A DNA stretch of 64,000 nucleotides from an uncultured Psychroserpens sp. (GCA_947488655.1 CANKZZ010000005.1:1-64000); one strand, 5' to 3'; positions 18,968 through 27,719 are shown, counted from the first letter of the stretch. Notes: a model not told the origin generated them from the letters alone. Program-made: numbers and translations.

Positions 18968-19101
18968 TGATTATAAGCCTAGTTTAGTCCTCAGTATGCA
19001 CTACTTACTCAATACTAACGACTCTCTATAAATTTTTAAGTGATTGATGGTAATTCATTTAAAAATAGGACGTACTTTCGCGCGCTCAAACACAAGTTGA
19101 A

Positions 19102-19551
19102 ATGAAACGCATAAAACAATACAAGAAACTTTTTGGAATAGAAAACGAGATTGATTTAAAAGCATTAAAAAAATCGTATCGTAATTTAGTAAAGGAGTGG
19201 CATCCTGATAAATTTCAAGATGGTCATGAATTACAGGAAGAAGCAGAAATTCAAAGTAGAAGTATTATTGATGGTTACCACTTTTTAGTAAGCATGGCTC
19301 CAGAAACTAAAGCTGCAAACTTAGAAGCTTATACAGAAACAATTACTAATGTAGGTATTGATGATTATCAACATAAAGGGATGTTATTAGAAATCACTTT
19401 TCTTGATGGATCAACCTATGAATATTTTGGTGTTACTAAACAAGTTTATATCAAAATGGTCAATAGTGGTAAAATCAATCGTTTTGCAAAACGCTCTATT
19501 TACCCAAAGTATAACTATAGACAGTCTAAACGTACTGTTGAAACTGCTTAA
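19102..19551 (+). CDS. J-domain / KTSC-domain fusion protein
   Basis: 149 residues. Residues ~1-65 form a J domain with the HPD tripeptide (LKKSYRNLVKEWHPDKFQDG), which would stimulate DnaK ATPase. Residues ~92-145 form a KTSC domain (MLLEITFLDGSTYEYFGVTKQVYIKMVNSGKINRFAKRSIYPKYNYRQ), a small beta-rich domain known from phage, RNA-polymerase-associated and lysyl-tRNA-synthetase-linked proteins. A chaperone adaptor role is inferred. Monocistronic with a good terminator. A TACTTTCG box ~25 bp upstream is close to the -7 consensus. Confidence 0.75.
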   Translation: MKRIKQYKKLFGIENEIDLKALKKSYRNLVKEWHPDKFQDGHELQEEAEIQSRSIIDGYHFLVSMAPETKAANLEAYTETITNVGIDDYQHKGMLLEITFLDGSTYEYFGVTKQVYIKMVNSGKINRFAKRSIYPKYNYRQSKRTVETA

Positions 19552-19578
19552 TCATAGAAGCCCTATAGTATTAATTAA

Positions 19579-19609
19579 AAAGGTTGTCCAATAAGGACGA
19601 CCTTTTTTT
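19579..19609 (+). terminator. Rho-independent terminator
   Basis: AAGGTTGTCC pairs with GGACGACCTT around AATAA, followed by a run of seven T; it lies ~28 bp after the J-domain/KTSC gene. Confidence 0.9.
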
Positions 19610-19807
19610 ATTTGCATGAACGACATTAACTTTCTTCGCAGATTTTTAATATTAGAATCATATAAAATGCCCTATTCTTTTTATAGAAAACAATTATTAA
19701 CGTAATAAATATTTTGTTTACCTCGTATGGTTTAAAGTTCTATTTGGTATTCGTTTTTAATTAAATTTAAAGAGGCACTAAAATTTAATTTTAAAAACTA
19801 TAATATT

Positions 19808-21949
19808 ATGGCGAAAAAATCTAAAGATAAAAACCCTGAAACTCAAAAAATAAAAGATCTTGAAATCAATCGAGTAAACTACGATGATCAATCAATGACT
19901 ACTAATCAAGGGTTAAAAGTTAATGACACAAATAATTCTTTAAAGTCTGGAGAACGTGGTGCAACGTTGTTAGAAGATTTTTTATTAAGAGAAAAAATTA
20001 CCCATTTTGATCACGAACGTATACCTGAGCGTATTGTTCACGCAAGAGGTAGTGGTGCTCATGGCTATTTTGAATTAACAAAAAAAATCAAAAAATACAG
20101 TAAAGCAGGAATTTTTAATGATACTGAGCGTAGAACTCCTGTCTTTGTAAGATTCTCAACAGTTGCAGGTTCTAAAGGCTCTCCAGATTTGGCGAGAGAC
20201 GTTAGAGGCTTTGCAGTAAAATTCTATACTCAAGAAGGTACTTGGGATTTAGTAGGTAATAATATGCCTATCTTCTTTATTCAAGATGCCATGAAATTTC
20301 CCGATTTAATTCATTCGGTAAAACCAGAGCCTAATAATGAAATTCCTCAGGCAGCATCTGCTCATGATACGTTTTATGATTTTGTATCGCATACGACCGA
20401 AACACTTCATAATCACATATGGGCAATGAGTGATAGAGCAATACCTAGAAGTTTAAGAATGATGGAAGGTTTTGGAATTCATACATTTAGATTAATTAAT
20501 GACAAGAATGAATCTCATTTTGTAAAATTTCATTGGAAACCAAAATTAGGTGTTCACTCGGTTACTTGGGATGAAGCAGTTAAAATAAACGGAGCAGATG
20601 CAGATTTTCATAGACGAGATTTATGGGAAGCTATTGAGGCTGGCCATTTTCCTGAATGGGAATTAGGAATACAGGTTGTACCAGAAAAAGATGAACACAA
20701 ATTTGATTTTGATTTACTAGACCCAACAAAGCTCATTCCTGAAGAAATGGTACCTGTTGAAATTATTGGTAAAATGGTATTAAATAGAAATCCTGATAAC
20801 TTCTTTGCAGAGACAGAGCAAGTAGCATTCTTGCCAGGACATATTGTACCTGGTATAGATTTTACTAACGATCCCTTATTGCAAGGTAGATTATTCTCAT
20901 ATCGAGATACTCAATTATCTAGATTGGGTACACCTAACTTTCATCAAATCCCAATAAATAAACCTATTACAGATGTTCATAACAATCAGCGTGATGGACA
21001 AATGCAAATGGATATTCCAAAAGGGAGAGGAGCATATTTCCCAAATTCACTTATGGGAGGATGTCCTCATCTTAATAAAATGGCAAATGGAGGTTTTACT
21101 CATTTTGAGGAGCGTATTGATGCCAAAAAAATTAGAGGTAGAAGTGAAAGCTTTAGCGATCATTTCTCTCAACCAGCATTATTTTATAGAAGTTTAGCAG
21201 ATTGGGAAAAGGAACATGTTGCAGATGCTTATTCTTTTGAATTAGGAAAATGTACACAGAAGTATTTAAAAGAACGTATGCTTTGGTTGATTAATAAAAT
21301 TGATAAAGACTTAGCTAAAACTGTTGCTAAAAACTTAGGTTTAAGTATACCAAAAACAATAGAAGAACCAATTAATCAAGCAATTGGTGCAGATGCAGAT
21401 GTTAAGAAACATCAACCAACTAAAGTTAAAAATTATTTAGATAAGGATGATGCCTTAAGTCAAGCAAACACAAAATTTAATAGTGTTGAAACACGACAAA
21501 TTGCAGCTTTAGTATCTGATGGTTTTGATATGAAAGCGTTTAAGAAAATGAAAACACTTTTAGAGAAAGAAGGTGCTATGGTTAAATTAATTGCACCTCA
21601 TGGCGGAACAATAACTTGCAGCGAAGATATGGAACATGAAGTTGACGCAGCAATTTCAACAACAGAGAGTGTATTATTTGATGCTGTTTATATTCCTGGA
21701 GGAAAGAAATCTGTTAAAAAACTAATCGATACACCTAAGTATACTAAGTTTATTAATGAGGCTTTTAAACATTGTAAAGCTATTGCAGCAGATGATGAAG
21801 CTGAAGATTTAATAGATAACACCTTCGTAAAAGATTACAAAGATGATGGTGCAGTCTTTATTAATGATAAGCCTAAAGCATTTAGAGATGCTATTGCTAA
21901 TCACAGATATTGGGAAAGACGCGAGGTTGCAGCTAAAGTTCCTGCATAA
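19808..21949 (+). CDS. katE: Large-subunit (clade 2) catalase with C-terminal DJ-1/PfpI-like domain
   Basis: 713 residues, the length of HPII-type catalases. The catalytic His is H78 in PERIVHARGSGAHG, the active-site Asn lies in DLVGNNMPIFFIQDA, and the haem-ligand Tyr in RLFSYRDTQLSRLG. The C-terminal ~150 residues (QIAALVSDGFDMKAFKKMKTLLEKEG...VYIPGGKKSVKKL) form the flavodoxin-like DJ-1 domain typical of clade 2. It decomposes hydrogen peroxide in the cytoplasm. It lies at the start of the stress-gene region and shares a bidirectional terminator with the converging DJ-1-like gene. Confidence 0.93.
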   Translation: MAKKSKDKNPETQKIKDLEINRVNYDDQSMTTNQGLKVNDTNNSLKSGERGATLLEDFLLREKITHFDHERIPERIVHARGSGAHGYFELTKKIKKYSKAGIFNDTERRTPVFVRFSTVAGSKGSPDLARDVRGFAVKFYTQEGTWDLVGNNMPIFFIQDAMKFPDLIHSVKPEPNNEIPQAASAHDTFYDFVSHTTETLHNHIWAMSDRAIPRSLRMMEGFGIHTFRLINDKNESHFVKFHWKPKLGVHSVTWDEAVKINGADADFHRRDLWEAIEAGHFPEWELGIQVVPEKDEHKFDFDLLDPTKLIPEEMVPVEIIGKMVLNRNPDNFFAETEQVAFLPGHIVPGIDFTNDPLLQGRLFSYRDTQLSRLGTPNFHQIPINKPITDVHNNQRDGQMQMDIPKGRGAYFPNSLMGGCPHLNKMANGGFTHFEERIDAKKIRGRSESFSDHFSQPALFYRSLADWEKEHVADAYSFELGKCTQKYLKERMLWLINKIDKDLAKTVAKNLGLSIPKTIEEPINQAIGADADVKKHQPTKVKNYLDKDDALSQANTKFNSVETRQIAALVSDGFDMKAFKKMKTLLEKEGAMVKLIAPHGGTITCSEDMEHEVDAAISTTESVLFDAVYIPGGKKSVKKLIDTPKYTKFINEAFKHCKAIAADDEAEDLIDNTFVKDYKDDGAVFINDKPKAFRDAIANHRYWERREVAAKVPA

Positions 21950-21962
21950 CGCTAAATAGATT

Positions 21963-22000
21963 AAAAAAAAAAAGGCTACTTGTTTAAGTAGCCTTTTTTA
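21963..22000. terminator. Bidirectional rho-independent terminator
   Basis: GGCTACTT pairs with AAGTAGCC around GTTT, with an A run before and a T run after, so it can stop both the catalase transcript and the converging six-gene operon that ends at 22023. Confidence 0.92.
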
Positions 22001-22022
22001 GTTTATAAAAATGCTTAAAAAT

Positions 22023-22829
22023 TTATTTTAAACTTTCTAATAATTTTTCTGCAACTAACTCAGACGATGCAGGATTTTGACCAGTAATTAAATTACCATC
22101 TTTGATAGCGTAAGCTGCCCAATCTTCTTTTTTAGAATAGATTCCTCCATTTTCGTTTAGCATATCTTCCACTAAAAATGGTACAACGTCTGTTAAACCT
22201 ACAGCATCTTCCTCAGAGTTTGTAAATCCTGTAACTTTTTTACCTTTTACTAATGGCTCTCCATCTGTTCCTTTAACGCCTTTTAAAGCAGCAGGAGCGT
22301 GGCATACAAATGCTACAGGTTTATCTTGACTGTTAAATTTCTCGATTAATGCAATTGATATTTCATCGTTTGCTAAATCCCATAATGGTCCATGACCACC
22401 TGGATAAAACACAGCATCAAAATCGTCTGCATTCATATTTGATAACTTATGAGTATTAGCAATTAATGCTTTTGTCTCTTCATCATTATCATAACGCTTT
22501 GTCGCATCTGTTGCAGCATCTGGTGAATCACTTCTTGGATCTATTGGTGCAGCACCTCCATTTGGCGTTGCAATAGTAATTTTTACGCCCTTATCTAATA
22601 ATGTATAATACGGATTTGCAAATTCTTCAACCCAAAATCCTGTTTTTTCTCCTGTATCTCCTAATTTGTCGTGAGATGTTAATACAAATAATACGTTCAT
22701 ATCTTTTTCTTTTTTAATTTCTATTTTTTCTTCTGAAACGCTTTCAGAAGTTTTATTGTTCGTTTTGTCTTTACAACTTGAAGCTGTAATAATGGTTAGC
22801 GCTAAGGCTATAGTTTTAATTGATTTCAT
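22023..22829 (-). CDS. DJ-1/PfpI family protein (Hsp31/glyoxalase III-like), lipoprotein-type signal
   Basis: 268 residues. The N-terminus is a lipoprotein signal (MKSIKTIALALTIITASSC). The body matches the Hsp31-like type: nucleophile Cys in FVCHAPAAL, GGHGPLWDL, and an Asp/Glu-bearing active site. Members act as glutathione-independent glyoxalase III, protein deglycase or chaperone. An envelope location for this class is less usual. It is the last gene of a six-gene minus-strand operon (15 bp after the alcohol dehydrogenase), consistent with clearance of methylglyoxal-like aldehydes. Confidence 0.85.
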   Translation of the reverse strand: MKSIKTIALALTIITASSCKDKTNNKTSESVSEEKIEIKKEKDMNVLFVLTSHDKLGDTGEKTGFWVEEFANPYYTLLDKGVKITIATPNGGAAPIDPRSDSPDAATDATKRYDNDEETKALIANTHKLSNMNADDFDAVFYPGGHGPLWDLANDEISIALIEKFNSQDKPVAFVCHAPAALKGVKGTDGEPLVKGKKVTGFTNSEEDAVGLTDVVPFLVEDMLNENGGIYSKKEDWAAYAIKDGNLITGQNPASSELVAEKLLESLK

Positions 22830-22844
22830 CTAAATACTTATATT

Positions 22845-24005
22845 TTAGTAAGCCATTTTTACAATTTTCTCTACTTTGTCTGGAGATAAGCTTTGGTGTT
22901 CTCCTAACTTTGTCCAACCACGTTTGGTAAAACGTTCAGAGATTTTTTCTGCTGTTCCTTCGTAATCCTCAGTGTAATCTGATAACTTAGTATCAATTCC
23001 TAATTCATGGAAAAAAGCAACAGTTTTTTCAATTGCAGCGTAGGCTTTATCATCTGTACTACCTTCAGTTATATTCCAAACACGTTCAGCATATTGTGCT
23101 AACTTTTCCTTTTTAGATTCAAAATTAAACTTGTAGTGACTTGGCGCAATTACTGCTAAAGTTCGTGCGTGATCTATTCCAAATAAGGCAGTCAACTCAT
23201 GACCCATTGCGTGTACAGCCCAATCGGTTGGCACTCCTTTTTGTATTAAACCGTTTAATGCCATTGTGCAACTCCACATAAAGTTAGATGCAGCTTTAAA
23301 ATCTGTAGGATCTTTTAAAACCGTTGGTGCAACTTCAATTAAAGTTTGCATAATACTTTCTGCAAAACGGTCTTGTAATAAAGCTCCAATTGGATACGTC
23401 ATGTATTGCTCTAAAACGTGCGTAAAAGCATCGGTTAAACCATTTGCTAATTGACGTTCTGGAATAGAAGTAATTACTTGCGGATCTAAGATTGAAAACT
23501 CAGGAAATAAGCCTGGTCCACCCATTGCCAATTTTTCCTTTGTTTCTTCTCGTGTAATAACTGCACCAGAATTCATTTCAGAACCTGTTGCAGGTAACGT
23601 TAATACGGTACCAAAAGGCATTCCTTTTTCGGTTCTAATATTCTCGGTTAAAATATCCCAAGGTGTATCGCCTTCGTAAACTGCTGCTGCAGATAAAAAC
23701 TTAGTTCCGTCAATTACAGATCCACCACCAACTGCTAATAAATACGTAATGTTTTCGTCTTTAATTACTTTTAAAGCCTCCATTAGCGTTGCATATTCAG
23801 GATTTGCAGGAATACCTCCAAACTCAGTAACATCAACATCTGTTAAAGCGGTTTTTACCTGGTCGTAAATTCCGTTTTTCTTTATACTTCCTCCACCATA
23901 AAGCAATAATACTTTAGCATCTGCAGGAATTTCTTCTTTTACTTTTTTTATAGTATCCTTTCCAAAAATAATTTTTGTAGGATTTTTAAAATCAAAATTG
24001 TTCAT
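22845..24005 (-). CDS. Iron-containing alcohol dehydrogenase, YqhD-like (aldehyde reductase)
   Basis: 386 residues. There is a nucleotide-binding GGGSVIDGTKFLSAAA (the GGGS loop), LPATGSEMNSGAVIT, and metal-site histidines in HVLEQYMTYP and AVHAMGHELTALFGIDHARTLAV. The overall pattern is that of E. coli YqhD, an NADPH-dependent reductase of reactive aldehydes. It lies 21 bp after the MDR oxidoreductase and 15 bp before the DJ-1-like gene. In this TetR-controlled operon it most likely reduces toxic aldehydes to alcohols. Confidence 0.9.
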   Translation of the reverse strand: MNNFDFKNPTKIIFGKDTIKKVKEEIPADAKVLLLYGGGSIKKNGIYDQVKTALTDVDVTEFGGIPANPEYATLMEALKVIKDENITYLLAVGGGSVIDGTKFLSAAAVYEGDTPWDILTENIRTEKGMPFGTVLTLPATGSEMNSGAVITREETKEKLAMGGPGLFPEFSILDPQVITSIPERQLANGLTDAFTHVLEQYMTYPIGALLQDRFAESIMQTLIEVAPTVLKDPTDFKAASNFMWSCTMALNGLIQKGVPTDWAVHAMGHELTALFGIDHARTLAVIAPSHYKFNFESKKEKLAQYAERVWNITEGSTDDKAYAAIEKTVAFFHELGIDTKLSDYTEDYEGTAEKISERFTKRGWTKLGEHQSLSPDKVEKIVKMAY

Positions 24006-24026
24006 CTTCTTTTTCTTTCTAAGTTG

Positions 24027-25025
24027 TTATATTTTTACTACCATTTTTCCCTTGTTTTTACCATCGAATAAATCGATAAAAGCTTGAGGAATATTATCAA
24101 AACCATCAACGATAGTTTCGGTGTATGTTAATTTATCTTCTGCTAACCAACCAGCTAATTTTTGAATGGTTTCAGGGAATTTTTCAGCATAATTACTTAC
24201 AATAAAACCTTGCATTAATGCGCTGTTTTTTACTAAAAATGGCTGAACGCTTAAACTCTTAGGTAATTCGGTCTTATTGTAAACCGAAATAGCACCACAA
24301 ATTATAATTCTTGCAAATTTGTTTATACTAAATAATACAGCATCAGAAATTGGTCCTCCAACATTATCAAAATACACATCCACACCATTTGGCGCAGCTT
24401 CTGCAATTGCAGCTTTCATGTCTTTTGTTGTATTGTAATTGATACCTTCATCAAAATCAAATTTACTTTTTAGCATATCGATTTTTGCGTCTGTACCAGC
24501 AATACCAATAACACGCAAGCCTAAATTTTTAGCGATTTGTCCAACTACACTTCCAACAGCTCCAGCAGCGCCAGAGATTACAATAGTTTCTCCATCTTTA
24601 GGTTTTCCTATTTCGGTTAAACCTAAATACGCAGTTAAACCTGTCATTCCTAAAACACCTAAATATGTACTTAAAGGTGCTTTTTCTTGATCTACTTTAT
24701 TTAGACCTTCACCATCAGACACCTGTTGTGTAGACCAATTTAGCATACCCGAAACGTGATCTCCAACTTTGAAATTTTCGTTTTTAGATTCTAAAACTTT
24801 AGCTACTACACCAGAATGTACAGGTTCATCTAATTTAAAAGGCGGTACGTAAGATTTTGCATCGCTCATTCTTCCTCTTAAATAAGGATCTACAGAAACG
24901 TAAACGGTTTCTAATAAAATTTCTCCTTCGGAAATTGTAAGTGGTGCATCATTAGTCACAAATTCAAAATTTGATACACTCGGTTTTCCTTCTGGTCTGT
25001 TTTTTAATAAAATTGTCTTTGTCAT
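24027..25025 (-). CDS. Zinc-independent MDR family NADP-dependent oxidoreductase (CurA / alkenal reductase-like)
   Basis: 332 residues with the PTGR/CurA pattern: MSDAKSYVPPFKLDEPVHSGVVAKVLESK, ISGAAGAVGSVVGQIAKNLG (Rossmann AAGAVGS) and DVYFDNVGGPISDAVLFSINKFARIIICGAIS. There are no zinc ligands. Relatives reduce the C=C bond of alpha,beta-unsaturated aldehydes and ketones with NADPH. It lies in the electrophile operon, 11 bp after the nitroreductase gene. Confidence 0.88.
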   Translation of the reverse strand: MTKTILLKNRPEGKPSVSNFEFVTNDAPLTISEGEILLETVYVSVDPYLRGRMSDAKSYVPPFKLDEPVHSGVVAKVLESKNENFKVGDHVSGMLNWSTQQVSDGEGLNKVDQEKAPLSTYLGVLGMTGLTAYLGLTEIGKPKDGETIVISGAAGAVGSVVGQIAKNLGLRVIGIAGTDAKIDMLKSKFDFDEGINYNTTKDMKAAIAEAAPNGVDVYFDNVGGPISDAVLFSINKFARIIICGAISVYNKTELPKSLSVQPFLVKNSALMQGFIVSNYAEKFPETIQKLAGWLAEDKLTYTETIVDGFDNIPQAFIDLFDGKNKGKMVVKI

Positions 25026-25036
25026 AATTGTTTGTT

Positions 25037-25669
25037 TTACTCTATTACAGTTACTAAATCTTTCATAGGTTTTCTAACCTTTACAAGACCTGATAACCAA
25101 TCTTCATCTTCTTTTCTGTAGCCTAATGTTAAAAACATGGTACTACGTAATCCTTTTTCTCGTAAACCTAAAATCTCATCTACAGCATCTGCACTAAAAC
25201 CTTCCATTGGTGTACTATCTACTTTTTCATTTGCAGCTGCAACCATTGCCATACCTAATGCTATATAAGCCTGTTTGGCAGCATGATTGAAATTTTCTTC
25301 GGCATCTTTTTGCGGATATGAATTAAGTAGTTGTTGTCTGTAATTTTCCCATCCTTCGTTTTTAAAACCACGAATGTCATTGGTTAAATCAAACATATAA
25401 TTTATTCTATCTGCAGTGTATGTATCCCAAGCAGCAAAAACAAGTAGGTGAGAACACTCTGTAATAACAGATTGATTCCAAGCTACAGGCTTAATTTTTT
25501 CTTTTAGCTCTTGATTTTTTATTACAAAAATTTCGAAAGGTTGTAAACCACTAGACGTTGGTGCAAGTCTTGCAGCTTCTAAAATGCGTTGTACTTTTTC
25601 TTCGGCTACTTTTTCGCCATTCATTGCTTTTGTAGCGTATCTCCAATTTAATTTATCTAATAATTCCAT
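25037..25669 (-). CDS. Nitroreductase family NAD(P)H-dependent oxidoreductase (NfsB-like)
   Basis: 210 residues. The N-terminal RYATKAMNGEKVAEEKVQRILEAARLAPTSSGLQPFEIFVI is the FMN-binding signature of NfsB-like nitro/quinone reductases; GLREKGLRSTMFLTLGYR closes the fold. It is probably a dimeric flavoprotein reducing quinones or nitro-aromatics. A paralogue is encoded at 27720 under a different regulator. Third gene of the TetR operon; 15 bp after the NAD(P)-binding gene. Confidence 0.88.
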   Translation of the reverse strand: MELLDKLNWRYATKAMNGEKVAEEKVQRILEAARLAPTSSGLQPFEIFVIKNQELKEKIKPVAWNQSVITECSHLLVFAAWDTYTADRINYMFDLTNDIRGFKNEGWENYRQQLLNSYPQKDAEENFNHAAKQAYIALGMAMVAAANEKVDSTPMEGFSADAVDEILGLREKGLRSTMFLTLGYRKEDEDWLSGLVKVRKPMKDLVTVIE

Positions 25670-25684
25670 ATTTAATGATCTTGT

Positions 25685-26359
25685 TTAAGTGGTTTTTGTG
25701 ATTCTTTTAATGTCGTTAGAAGTAATTATCACTTCTTTATAATTTGTAGTATTAGCCAAATTAATCATAGCCTGTGCTAGATCATTAGCTTGAGTAATTT
25801 TATATTTTTTTAATTTTCCTATAAATAGTGGTTCAATAATTTTTAAAATAGTTAGCCCTATTTTTTCCAACGTACGTTGTTCTTCTCGGTCACCTCCAAT
25901 TAATGATGGTCTAAAGATGAAAGTATTTTTAATACTCTGTTGCAAAACATCACGTTCCATTTCGCCTTTAGTTTTATTGTAAAATACGCTACTATTGGCA
26001 TTGGCTCCTAATGCTGAAACCACCAGAAAAGTGTCGATATTATTAGCATTGGCTAATTTTGCTGCTGCAACAGGAATCCCATAATCTATCTTCTTATATA
26101 GTTCTTTATCGGGAGTTTTAGACTTGGTAGTACCAATACAGCAGTACACTTCGTCTGCTGTGAAGTTTGATTTAAAATTTTCTAATTCTAATAAATCGCA
26201 AATGTATTGGGTGACTCTATTAGATAATCCTTCTATTTTTGATCGCGAAAATAATTTGATACTTCCATAACGATCATCATTAAGTAATTTTTGAAGTACC
26301 AAACCTCCAGTTAAACCAGAGGCACCTAATATAATTGCTGTTTTTTTCATATTATTCAC
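25685..26359 (-). CDS. NAD(P)H-binding atypical SDR-like oxidoreductase
   Basis: 224 residues. An N-terminal AIILGASGLTGGLVLQKLL gives the GxxGxxG dinucleotide motif. CCIGTTKSK, FLVVSALGANANS and YNKTKGEMERDV are typical of the HTATIP2/NAD(P)-binding family (Y-x3-K present). The start overlaps the end of the TetR gene by 8 bp; an ATG three codons later would remove the overlap. Exact substrate unknown; the operon suggests a quinone or carbonyl. Confidence 0.8.
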   Translation of the reverse strand: MNNMKKTAIILGASGLTGGLVLQKLLNDDRYGSIKLFSRSKIEGLSNRVTQYICDLLELENFKSNFTADEVYCCIGTTKSKTPDKELYKKIDYGIPVAAAKLANANNIDTFLVVSALGANANSSVFYNKTKGEMERDVLQQSIKNTFIFRPSLIGGDREEQRTLEKIGLTILKIIEPLFIGKLKKYKITQANDLAQAMINLANTTNYKEVIITSNDIKRITKTT

Positions 26360-26936
26360 ATACTTTTATGCTACTCCAAGCAGATTGATAAGCTTCTTCT
26401 AAATGTGTTTTGTCTAGTTTAAAAGCACCACGTTTTTGAGTTATCATTAAAAATGATAATGGATTAATAGCATAGGCATACAACAAATAATCTGATAATG
26501 GTTTTATAATTCCTTCTGCTTTTCCTCTTGCCCAAAGGTCGAGTAGTGGCTGTAAGTGTTTTATGCCTTCATTTCTACTATCTTCATCTATCATTGGTGA
26601 ATTATCACATTGAGCTAAAAACATGGCATGCTCGCATTCCTTTAATTTAAAATCTGCTATACGATTCCATATTAATTTAAAACCAGCCTCCACACTCATG
26701 CTTTGCTCATAAGTGGCAAATGCATATTTTGTATATTCTGTTTTTACTTCTATATATGTTTGATTAACTAAGTCCTGCTTATTCTCAAAGTAAAGGTAAA
26801 TAGTAGCAGGTGAGACATTAGCCATTTTAGCTATTTTACTCATTGGTGTTGCATGAAATCCATTATTATTAACCAACTCTATCGTTGCTTTAATTAATGC
26901 ATTTCTCTTATCTATACTTTTTTGAAGTTTTGCCAT
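26352..26936 (-). CDS. TetR/AcrR family transcriptional regulator
   Basis: 194 residues from the ATG at 26936 (an ATG four codons upstream at 26948 lies almost on the predicted transcription start). The N-terminal HTH reads ALIKATIELVNNNGFHATPMSKIAKMANVSPATIYLYFENKQDL, a canonical TetR DNA-binding domain. The ligand domain has two cysteines ten residues apart (KECEHAMFLAQCD), similar in place to the redox Cys of NemR, so electrophile sensing is plausible but inferred. It is first in a six-gene operon and faces a perfect palindrome TGAACGTTCA in its own promoter, so it is probably autoregulated. Confidence 0.85.
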   Translation of the reverse strand: MAKLQKSIDKRNALIKATIELVNNNGFHATPMSKIAKMANVSPATIYLYFENKQDLVNQTYIEVKTEYTKYAFATYEQSMSVEAGFKLIWNRIADFKLKECEHAMFLAQCDNSPMIDEDSRNEGIKHLQPLLDLWARGKAEGIIKPLSDYLLYAYAINPLSFLMITQKRGAFKLDKTHLEEAYQSAWSSIKVCE

Positions 26937-26955
26937 TTTTATACTCATTCTTATA

Positions 26956-26981
26956 CAAAGATATATAAAAGTGAACGTTCA
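26956..26981 (-). promoter_or_regulatory. Promoter -7 box and TetR operator
   Basis: On the minus strand TATCTTTG (26963-26956) is a perfect TAnnTTTG -7 element. Just upstream is the perfect 10-bp palindrome TGAACGTTCA (26972-26981), within AATGAACGTTCACT. It sits between the -33 and -7 positions, where a bound TetR dimer would block the polymerase. No clear -33 TTG is seen. Confidence 0.65.
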
Positions 26982-27116
26982 TTCTTTTTTTTAACAAAGG
27001 TTTATAATATGCATAGTTATTTACATGATTAGGAGTGTTTGTATCCTTAATAGTTAAATAAAATTAGGGAATAGAGGGAATAGGAATCAATATGGTATTT
27101 AATAGAATATCAATTC

Positions 27117-27485
27117 TTAATCAATAATTTCACCCTTTTCCTCTGCAACGGTAGTTCCCCAATTAGCAATAGAAAGTAATACAGGTCTTAAGGTTTCTCC
27201 AAAAGGAGTAAGTTGATATTCTACTTTTAAAGGTGGTTTCTTGGTATATACTTTTCGTGTTATCAAACCATCCTTTTCTAGCTGTTTCAACTGTAAACTT
27301 AACGTTCGTTCTGTAATGGTCGAAATTAGTTTATAAAGTTCATTATAGCGTTTTTTTCCATTTAGAAGATATATGAGAATCACGCTTTTCCATTTACCAC
27401 CTATTAATTCCATAGCAACACTTGTAGAGCAAGAAAATTCTTTATCGTTAAATCGTATTACTCTTTTTTTATACTCTACATCCAT
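27117..27485 (-). CDS. HxlR family (DUF24) winged-helix transcriptional regulator
   Basis: 122 residues. SVAMELIGGKWKSVILIYLLNGKKRYNELYKLISTITERTLSLQLKQLEKDGLITRKVY is the diagnostic HxlR core. A Cys at position 19 (FSCSTSV) sits where family members such as YodB, HypR and QorR carry a redox- or electrophile-sensing Cys. It is divergent from a nitroreductase gene, and the intergenic region holds two copies of a 17-bp palindrome. It probably represses itself and the nitroreductase until modified by quinones or similar compounds. Confidence 0.88.
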   Translation of the reverse strand: MDVEYKKRVIRFNDKEFSCSTSVAMELIGGKWKSVILIYLLNGKKRYNELYKLISTITERTLSLQLKQLEKDGLITRKVYTKKPPLKVEYQLTPFGETLRPVLLSIANWGTTVAEEKGEIID

Positions 27486-27505
27486 AAACTTTATCCTTTA
27501 TTTTA

Positions 27506-27536
27506 CAAAGATATTATACTAACATTAATAATACAA
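27506..27536 (-). promoter_or_regulatory. Promoter of the HxlR gene
   Basis: Minus strand TTG (27536-27534), spacer of 20, then TATCTTTG (27513-27506): a full match to the Bacteroidota TTG-N19/20-TAnnTTTG promoter. Predicted start about 15-20 bp before the ATG at 27485. Confidence 0.75.
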
Positions 27537-27552
27537 CTATACTTTTTATAGT
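27536..27552. promoter_or_regulatory. HxlR operator copy 1
   Basis: ACTATACTTTTTATAGT, an imperfect palindrome with 5-bp arms ACTAT/ATAGT; it abuts the -33 TTG of the hxlR-type gene's promoter. A near-identical copy lies at 27674. Confidence 0.7.
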
Positions 27553-27640
27553 TTATTTAACAAATGCTAGTAATACGCATAAATACTACGATTATTCAAA
27601 ATTTATGCATCAAAATATATACTATCATTTTTGACCGTTA

Positions 27641-27671
27641 TTGCATATAATTAAAACTACCAATACTTTTG
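27641..27671 (+). promoter_or_regulatory. Promoter of the nitroreductase gene
   Basis: TTG (27641-27643), spacer of 20, then TACTTTTG (27664-27671): a full Bacteroidota-type promoter. The second operator starts three bases after the -7 box, over the expected transcription start. A second TACTTTTG occurs inside the operator. Confidence 0.7.
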
Positions 27672-27673
27672 CC

Positions 27674-27690
27674 ACTATACTTTTGATAGT
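27674..27690. promoter_or_regulatory. HxlR operator copy 2
   Basis: ACTATACTTTTGATAGT, identical to copy 1 except for one central base. It covers the predicted start site of the nitroreductase transcript, a position fit for repression. Confidence 0.7.
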
Positions 27691-27719
27691 ATAATTATTT
27701 TAATCTCAAAACGTTAACA

